From assembly GCA_030539985.1 (NCBI GenBank), contig JAUNXD010000025.1, positions 1 through 12,562 on the forward strand: a stretch of 12,562 nucleotides of DNA. Direction: 5' to 3'. Under the pieces are notes generated by a model. The model did no database searches, was not told the origin of the DNA, and was given only the letters and a program-made list of their open reading frames with translations. The position numbers and the translations under genes are program-made. Positions 7,681 to 12,562 of this stretch are shown here, piece by piece. Origin of the DNA: Methanobrevibacter sp. (GTDB lineage: Archaea > Methanobacteriota > Methanobacteria > Methanobacteriales > Methanobacteriaceae). Every line of letters starts with the position of its first letter. Positions within the stretch are counted from its first letter, which is position 1.

Positions 7681-7722
7681 AAAAATAAAAAATTACTACA
7701 AAAATCGCAAAAAAGTATTACT
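7681..7722 (+). repeat. Intergenic box, copy 1 (upstream of the large adhesin)
   Basis: Positions 7681-7722 match 12501-12542 at 38 of 42 bases with no gap; the mismatches are one base near the left end and three consecutive bases at 7709-7711. The invariant core is ATTACTACAAAAATCGC, and AAGTATTACT closes the box. Two ATTACT direct half-sites start 25 bp apart (7692 and 7717), with the variable triplet between them. The box lies 147 nt upstream of the adhesin start codon, and about 80 nt upstream of its TATA box. The only other copy in the window is also intergenic, so a regulatory element shared by surface-protein genes is the best guess. Confidence 0.65.
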
Positions 7723-7803
7723 TAGATACTTGTCAAAATATATCAAGCTTTTGTAATCTAATCTATTAGTCAATCATAAGTTTTATAAAGATTTATATTA
7801 TTA

Positions 7804-7811
7804 TTTATATA
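7804..7811 (+). promoter_or_regulatory. TATA box of the large adhesin-like gene
   Basis: TTTATATA at 7804-7811 is a perfect box A in an AT-rich tract (7796-7830). A transcript starting about 25 nt downstream, near 7830-7835, would give a leader of roughly 35 nt that includes the Shine-Dalgarno at 7855-7862. A second AT-rich stretch (AAATATATAAT, about 7819-7829) is an alternative. Confidence 0.5.
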
Positions 7812-7854
7812 ATATTTAAAAATATATAATAACACATATACTTTTTATACAGAC

Positions 7855-7862
7855 AGGAGAGG
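7855..7862 (+). promoter_or_regulatory. Shine-Dalgarno that points to an ATT start codon
   Basis: AGGAGAGG at 7855-7862 precedes ATT at 7869 by 6 nt. No ATG, GTG or TTG occurs in this frame between the upstream stop at 7830-7832 and the ATG at 7965, yet the frame encodes a textbook signal peptide from 7872. The site therefore decides in favour of AUU initiation, or of a gene whose ATG was lost. Confidence 0.7.
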
Positions 7863-7868
7863 ATTTTT

Positions 7869-10800
7869 ATTAAGCCTAAAGTTATAATAGCTGCGATAAT
7901 TTTATTTGCTTTAATCAGTTTATCTTGTATAAGTGCAGCAGACAACAATGCAACTGCTGAAATAATGGCACATGATACTGATATAAATGCTGATGAAATA
8001 GTAGCACAAGATAAAGACATGAATACAGAAAAGATTTTAACAAATGGAGAAAATGATGTAATTTCATCTTCAAACGTTGAAATTTTAAATGCAAAAGATA
8101 ATGGGACTTTCAAGGATTTGCAGATTAAAATCGATGCTACCGGAGAAGGAGGAACAATTAATTTAACAAATGATTATACGTATAATGGAACAGATGAGGA
8201 AATAAGCATAAATAAATCCATTACTATCAATGGTAATGGTTTTACAATTAACAGTTTGGAAAACTCCAGAATATTCAATATAAAGGCTTCCAGCAATATT
8301 TTTCTAAACAATATAACATTTGTAAACGGGAAATCTGATTTGGGTGGAGCTATCATATTCAATAATGGCATTTCAAATATAGTCATTGACAACTGTAAAT
8401 TTATAAACAATACTGCTACTAATAATGGTGGTGCAATTTATATTAATGCTTCCGTTTCCAATTGTAAAATCAATTCCACATTCATCAATAACGGTGCATA
8501 TCGAGGCGGTGCAATATTCTTTAACAATGAAACTGATAAAATTATAATTGATGGTTATTTTGAAGGTAATGAGGCTGAAAGAATTGGTGGAGCCATAGTT
8601 TTCGAAGCCAAAGCAACCAATAACATGATCTCAGCCGAATTTAAAAATAATAGAGCAAACGATGCCAGTGGTGGAGCACTATTCTTCCGCAATCTCGCAG
8701 AAAACAACCAATTCGAAGGAATATTCACAGCCAACTATGCAAATCAGGGCGGAGCAATATTCTTTTACAATAAAGCAAACAATAACAGATTCAACAGCGA
8801 TTTCAAAAACAATACCGCCAACACATCAGGAGGCGCAATAGTTTTCTATGGAACTACAGACGGCAATAACTTCACAGGATCATTCATAAACAACACTGCC
8901 CTGGGAATAAGTTCCGAGGACAGTGCAGGTAACGGTGGAGCAATAACCTTCACCGGCACATCAAGCAATTCCGTATTCACTTGTGATTTCATCAACAACA
9001 CCGCCGCCAAACACGGAGGAGCAATAAACTACAGACAAACCCCACAAAACACTACATTCAACAGCAATTTCACTAACAACAAAGCATCATACGGTGCCGG
9101 AATCAACTTCTTCAAAAGCATGGAAAATGGAGAATTCAACGGAGAATTCCAAGGCAATTATGCATTCCAAGGCGGTGCAATATATATTAATGCTCCTATT
9201 TCCAATTGTAAAATCAATTCCACATTCATCAATAACGGCGCATATCAGGGCGGAGCAATATTCTTCAACAATGAAACTGACAATGTCATAATTGATGGTT
9301 ATTTTGAAGGTAATGAGGCTGAAAGAATTGGTGGAGCCATAGTTTTCGAAGCCAAAGCAACCAATAACATGATCTCAGCCGAATTTAAAAATAATAGAGC
9401 AAACGATGCCAGTGGTGGAGCACTATTCTTCCGCAATCTCGCAGAAAACAACCAATTCGAAGGAATATTCACAGCCAACTATGCAAATCAGGGCGGAGCA
9501 ATATTCTTTTACAATAAAGCAAACAATAACAGATTCAACAGCGATTTCAAAAACAATACCGCCAACACATCAGGAGGCGCAATAGTTTTCTATGGAACTA
9601 CAGACGGCAATAACTTCACAGGATCATTCATAAACAACACTGCCCTGGGAATAAGTTCCGAGGACAGTGCAGGTAACGGTGGAGCAATAACCTTCACCGG
9701 CACATCAAGCAATTCCGTATTCACTTGTGATTTCATCAACAACACCGCCGCCAAACACGGAGGAGCAATAAACTACAGACAAACCCCACAAAACACTACA
9801 TTCAACAGCAATTTCATCAACAACAAAGCATCATACGGTGCCGGAATCAACTTCTTCAAAAGCATAGAAAATGCAATATTTAACGGAGAATTCATTGATA
9901 ATAGTGCCATTTATGGTGGGGCAATTGCTGCTAAATCCGGAGCTATTGAAAACATACTCTTTAAGAACAATCGTGCGGAATTTGGTGGAGCAATTTTCTT
10001 TAATGGCACAAGTACTGTAGAAAATTGTAATTTTACTAATAACGTCGCTTCCCAACATGGTGGTGCCATATACTCTGAAGAGGGTAAACTAACAGTATTA
10101 AATTCAAAATTCATCAATAACACTGCAGATGTTACTGGAGGAGCCTTATTTTTTGAAGGAGAAGAATTGTCCGTATTTGAATCTGAATTTATCAGCAATA
10201 CTGCTTTAGATGATTGTGGTGCAATATTTGCTTACTCTAACAAATCAACCATTTTTAAATCAAAATTTGAAGGTAATAATGCGCCCGAAGTTGGAGCAGT
10301 ATATGTATCCTGTGGCAATGCTTTGATTAATGAAACCGATTTCATCAGTAATGTCGCAACAGATTTCATTTCAGCAATACTGAATGCAGGCAATCTAACT
10401 GTTGACAATTGCCAGTTCATTGACAGTTCTGCAGATTCAGGATGCACAATACGCAATGCAATACATTCAACTTTAACATTGTCCAATTCAATATTTGAAA
10501 GCGATTGTCTTAAAGGAATAACAGTTGACAACAATTATGGAATTTTATACCTGCATAACAACACCATAAACGTTCAATCCAGTGAAATCCACAATTATGG
10601 CGGAAACATTACCTCCCCGTGCACTGCAATAGTCGTGTCACACGCACCTTTTGTTTATGGAGTTAAAACTAGATTATATGCTTTTATTACTGATGACAAT
10701 GAAAATCTGATTGAAGAAGGATATAACGTATACTTCAATGTTAACGGCACTTTGGTTGAGGCGGAATTCGATTTAGAAATAAGCGGATATGTGGCAGAAT

Positions 10801-11963
10801 ATGTGTTCAATAATTTAGGTCCGGTCGAAATATTCGCTGTATGTCCAAGCATCAACATAACCGATAATCAGGGCATTGACAGCACTGTTATTAAAGCAAA
10901 TTCAACAATCAGTGCATCAGATATTGTTTTTGATTACGGATTATTCGGCACTGCAACAGTTACAGTAAATGGAGCTACAGGATTTAATGCGAATGTTGTA
11001 AATTGTTCAGATGCTTTTGTAGCTATCAGCGGCAATCAAATTTTTGTTTCAAATTTAGATGCCGGAAATTATAGCTTAAATATCACAACCATTCCAGACA
11101 GCAACCATGAGTCTGTAAGTAGCATTGTTAAAATAACTGTAAATAAGGCAAATGCAACACTAATCATCCCCGTAACTGCATTTGAGTATGGCAACGACAT
11201 TGTTATTGATCCTATTCTTAATGGCATTATCAAAATTGATTTGGCGTTTGTTCCATATCATGATGAGGCTGTTGTTAATATTTCTGAAAATAATGTTATC
11301 ACCATTTCCGGTTTGAGCATTGGAGATTATAAATTGGTTGTTTCAGCAATTCCTGATAAAAACCATGTAATATCTGCTATTGTTCAAGATATTAGTGTTA
11401 CCCAATCAAAAACACAATTAACTGCATCCAGTGTAACTGCCACATATAATGTGGCTAAAAAACTTGTCGTTACACTTAAAGATTCCAATGGAGTTTTAGC
11501 GAACCAAAAAGTGACAGTTAAAGTGGGCAGTATTTCAAAAACATTGAAAACCAATTCCGAAGGACAGGTTTCAGTTGATATCTCCAGTTTAGCTCCAAAA
11601 GCATATACTGCATCAATCAACTTTGCAGGAGATGCCAACTACAGCGCTTCAAGCAAATCTGTCAAAGTAACTGTTAAAAAAGCCACTCCAAAATTGACTG
11701 CAAAAGCAAAATCATTCAAAAAATCAGTTAAAACAAAAAAATACAGTGTAACATTAAAAACCAACAAAAAAGCGATGAAAAAAGCAAAGGTTACCTTAAA
11801 AGTTAAAGGTAAAACATATGCTGCTAAAACCAACAGCAAAGGTAAAGCAACATTTAAAATTACTAAATTAACTAAAAAAGGCACTTACAAAGCAGTTATC
11901 AAATATAACGGGAACAGTTACTACAGCAAAGTAACCAAAAACATTAAAATTAAAATCAGGTAG
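7869..11963 (+). CDS. Large secreted beta-helix adhesin-like protein with Ig-like repeats
   Basis: A 1364-residue surface protein if read from the ATT at 7869. Residues 1-24 are a signal peptide: KPK, then a hydrophobic run VIIAAIILFALISLSC, cleavage near SAA|D. The first ATG (7965) would remove this signal, so it is not the likely start. Residues about 60-900 are a pectate-lyase-type beta-helix with about 25 coils marked by GGA[IL][FYVTN] and F-x-x-N, resembling Chlamydia Pmp repeats. Two 248-residue blocks inside it are near copies. Four Ig-like domains follow (about 918-1007, 1010-1090, 1095-1178, 1180-1270) and a very Lys-rich terminal domain (1272-1364, TNSKGKATFKITKL). There is no C-terminal membrane segment or obvious sorting signal; the basic domain may hold the protein to the wall (inference). 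N-x-S/T sequons are frequent. Known relatives are Methanobrevibacter adhesin-like proteins, presumed to bind microbes or host material. Confidence 0.88.
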   Translation: MKPKVIIAAIILFALISLSCISAADNNATAEIMAHDTDINADEIVAQDKDMNTEKILTNGENDVISSSNVEILNAKDNGTFKDLQIKIDATGEGGTINLTNDYTYNGTDEEISINKSITINGNGFTINSLENSRIFNIKASSNIFLNNITFVNGKSDLGGAIIFNNGISNIVIDNCKFINNTATNNGGAIYINASVSNCKINSTFINNGAYRGGAIFFNNETDKIIIDGYFEGNEAERIGGAIVFEAKATNNMISAEFKNNRANDASGGALFFRNLAENNQFEGIFTANYANQGGAIFFYNKANNNRFNSDFKNNTANTSGGAIVFYGTTDGNNFTGSFINNTALGISSEDSAGNGGAITFTGTSSNSVFTCDFINNTAAKHGGAINYRQTPQNTTFNSNFTNNKASYGAGINFFKSMENGEFNGEFQGNYAFQGGAIYINAPISNCKINSTFINNGAYQGGAIFFNNETDNVIIDGYFEGNEAERIGGAIVFEAKATNNMISAEFKNNRANDASGGALFFRNLAENNQFEGIFTANYANQGGAIFFYNKANNNRFNSDFKNNTANTSGGAIVFYGTTDGNNFTGSFINNTALGISSEDSAGNGGAITFTGTSSNSVFTCDFINNTAAKHGGAINYRQTPQNTTFNSNFINNKASYGAGINFFKSIENAIFNGEFIDNSAIYGGAIAAKSGAIENILFKNNRAEFGGAIFFNGTSTVENCNFTNNVASQHGGAIYSEEGKLTVLNSKFINNTADVTGGALFFEGEELSVFESEFISNTALDDCGAIFAYSNKSTIFKSKFEGNNAPEVGAVYVSCGNALINETDFISNVATDFISAILNAGNLTVDNCQFIDSSADSGCTIRNAIHSTLTLSNSIFESDCLKGITVDNNYGILYLHNNTINVQSSEIHNYGGNITSPCTAIVVSHAPFVYGVKTRLYAFITDDNENLIEEGYNVYFNVNGTLVEAEFDLEISGYVAEYVFNNLGPVEIFAVCPSINITDNQGIDSTVIKANSTISASDIVFDYGLFGTATVTVNGATGFNANVVNCSDAFVAISGNQIFVSNLDAGNYSLNITTIPDSNHESVSSIVKITVNKANATLIIPVTAFEYGNDIVIDPILNGIIKIDLAFVPYHDEAVVNISENNVITISGLSIGDYKLVVSAIPDKNHVISAIVQDISVTQSKTQLTASSVTATYNVAKKLVVTLKDSNGVLANQKVTVKVGSISKTLKTNSEGQVSVDISSLAPKAYTASINFAGDANYSASSKSVKVTVKKATPKLTAKAKSFKKSVKTKKYSVTLKTNKKAMKKAKVTLKVKGKTYAAKTNSKGKATFKITKLTKKGTYKAVIKYNGNSYYSKVTKNIKIKIR
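8427..9170 (+). repeat. Tandem 744-bp intragenic repeat, unit 1
   Basis: Unit 1 encodes 248 residues with nine GGA-type coils, from the GGAIY at 8427 to just before the next GGAIY at 9171. Compared with unit 2 at an offset of exactly 744, positions 8544-9072 (about 529 bp) appear identical, the first 117 bp differ at about 14 sites, and the last 100 bp diverge progressively. The length is a multiple of three, so the reading frame is kept. Confidence 0.93.
9171..9914 (+). repeat. Tandem 744-bp intragenic repeat, unit 2
   Basis: This is the second head-to-tail unit, ending where the next coil GGAIA begins at 9915. Its block 9288-9816 is the perfect match to 8544-9072 of unit 1, including synonymous positions. 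The distal end (9817-9914) drifts from unit 1, changing the coil ending FKSMENGEF to FKSIENAIF. Gain or loss of one unit by recombination would change the protein by 248 residues without a frameshift. Confidence 0.93.
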
Positions 11964-11996
11964 ATACAACACGTATCTACTCTTCTTCTTTTTTTC
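11960..11996 (+). terminator. Stop-overlapping hairpin terminator of the adhesin gene
   Basis: GTAGATAC (11960-11967) and GTATCTAC (11973-11980) form a perfect 8-bp stem with a 5-nt loop (AACAC), followed by a T-rich tract at 11981-11996 (TCTTCTTCTTTTTTTC). The TAG stop codon (11961-11963) is inside the left arm. Archaeal termination needs mainly the T-tract; the stem is an additional feature. Confidence 0.7.
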
Positions 11997-12500
11997 TAGT
12001 GTGGCAATCAATCCTCTTTTAAGTTTTGCAATATCCCTAATGATGATTTTGGCAAAATAGATTGGATTTTAAGAATCTGTTAAAAAAAATAAATTTTTCA
12101 AATTTAACTAAAGATCAAAAGATTCATACAGATTTAAATTTTCATGAAACTTCCAAAAAGAAATGTCCTACGCCAACAGACAAAAATATATACCCTGGAT
12201 ACTCCAACTAATATCAAAACATTAAAAATCACCCCCATTAAAAACACATGACAATTTTGTCAAAAAGAATAATCGACCAATAGTTTTGCAATGAGAATCA
12301 TCAAAACCAGAAATATATAAAATCATAAATAAAAATCCGATAAATATCAAAAGAAAACCTACGATAAATTTTTTAAAATTAACCAAATTTCAAAACAAAT
12401 GGAGTGCAAAAAAGGCAATAATGCATTGGCAATATAAGAAAAATTTTTGAAAAAAATCCACTAATTTTTGAGTGATAATGAGCTAAAAAATACTTCTAAA
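11997..12500. other. Intergenic region without recognisable gene
   Basis: About 500 nt of AT-rich DNA with no open frame of convincing length, no tRNA-like fold and no clear inverted repeats. ATGATGA at 12040-12046 resembles box C, but no CUGA box D follows at a suitable distance. Short TATA-like strings near 12186 and 12310 lead to nothing coding. Long upstream spacers are common before large surface genes in this group, so it may be the leader region of a gene beyond the right edge. Confidence 0.5.
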
Positions 12501-12542
12501 AAAAGTAAAAAATTACTACAAAAATCGCCTGAAAGTATTACT
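12501..12542 (+). repeat. Intergenic box, copy 2 (right edge of window)
   Basis: This is the second copy of the 42-bp box, 38/42 identical to 7681-7722. It retains both ATTACT half-sites (12512 and 12537, again 25 bp apart) and differs mainly in the central triplet (CTG instead of AAA at 12529-12531). Upstream similarity may continue weakly (an A-rich run, then TACTTCTAA against TAACTCTAA), but base composition makes this uncertain. It is followed at once by a TATA-like string. Confidence 0.65.
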
Positions 12543-12550
12543 CCAATAGC

Positions 12551-12560
12551 TTTTTATACT
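12551..12560 (+). promoter_or_regulatory. Possible TATA box at the right edge
   Basis: TTTTTATACT lies 8 nt after the second intergenic box and resembles TTTAWATA. The same TTTTTATAC string occurs at 7842-7850, just before the adhesin ribosome-binding site. No gene can be seen because the window ends 2 nt later. Confidence 0.3.
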
Positions 12561-12562
12561 AT

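Noticed and set aside
7713..7731. Inverted repeat AAGTAT...ATACTT overlapping the end of intergenic box copy 1
   Set aside because: The right arm is not kept at the same distance in copy 2, and 6-bp palindromes are common in this AT-rich spacer, so I give it no function.
7965..7967. ATG at 7965 as the start of the large adhesin
   Set aside because: It lies inside the mature protein, has no Shine-Dalgarno, and would discard a clear in-frame signal peptide that follows AGGAGAGG.
8427..9914. CRISPR or mobile element as the cause of the long repeat
   Set aside because: The repeat is a coding 744-bp unit of a beta-helix, in frame, without spacers, terminal inverted repeats or transposase.
8174..11884. 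Several minus-strand open frames opposite the adhesin, and short ones opposite polB1, pyrK, pyrD and nop5
   Set aside because: They have low-complexity or implausible protein sequences, no ribosome-binding sites, and arise from codon bias of the real genes on the other strand.
12040..12120. Possible box C/D guide RNA (ATGATGA at 12040-12046), tempting because Nop5 and fibrillarin are encoded nearby
   Set aside because: No CTGA box D, C' or D' at suitable spacing and no terminal stem; TGATGA is frequent in AT-rich DNA.

Overview
The window is AT-rich archaeal DNA, most likely from a Methanobacteriales methanogen of the Methanobrevibacter type. The evidence is a family B DNA polymerase that ends just after motif C (the split PolB of this order), a Nop5-fibrillarin pair, archaeal TATA boxes (TTTAWATA type), GGTGAT/AGGAGG ribosome-binding sites, and large secreted beta-helix adhesin-like proteins with lysine-rich Ig-like C-termini. 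Genus is inferred from style and content; no search was run.

Layout. The left edge (2-670, +) is the 3' end of a surface-protein gene with a Thr/Lys-rich linker and an Ig-like domain. It converges on a five-gene minus-strand operon (5746 down to 685): coiled-coil protein, pyrD, pyrK, AI-2E-type membrane protein, polB1. Genes in this operon are 4-23 nt apart or overlap, and one hairpin overlaps the stop codons of both convergent units. Across a short divergent promoter (about 5747-5816) lies the plus-strand nop5-flpA operon, the Nop5 scaffold and fibrillarin methyltransferase of box C/D sRNPs. A 240-nt AT-rich spacer follows, then a 1364-codon adhesin-like gene (7869-11963), a stop-overlapping terminator hairpin, and about 600 nt with no convincing gene.

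How it fits together. The middle is housekeeping: pyrimidine synthesis (PyrD-PyrK), replication (PolB1) and rRNA modification (Nop5-FlpA). On both sides sits variable cell-surface material. The adhesin has a signal peptide, about 25 GGA[IL]-type beta-helix coils, four Ig-like domains and a strongly basic terminal domain related to the one in the left-edge protein.

Main points of interest: (1) the adhesin signal peptide has no ATG, GTG or TTG; the only well-placed start behind its Shine-Dalgarno is ATT (AUU). (2) A 42-bp intergenic box (38/42 identical) lies upstream of the adhesin and again at the right edge of the window, with paired ATTACT half-sites 25 bp apart, suggesting a shared control element and another surface gene just outside the window. 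(3) Two tandem 744-bp units inside the adhesin share about 529 bp of perfect identity, bounded by diverged flanks, which indicates recent duplication or gene conversion.
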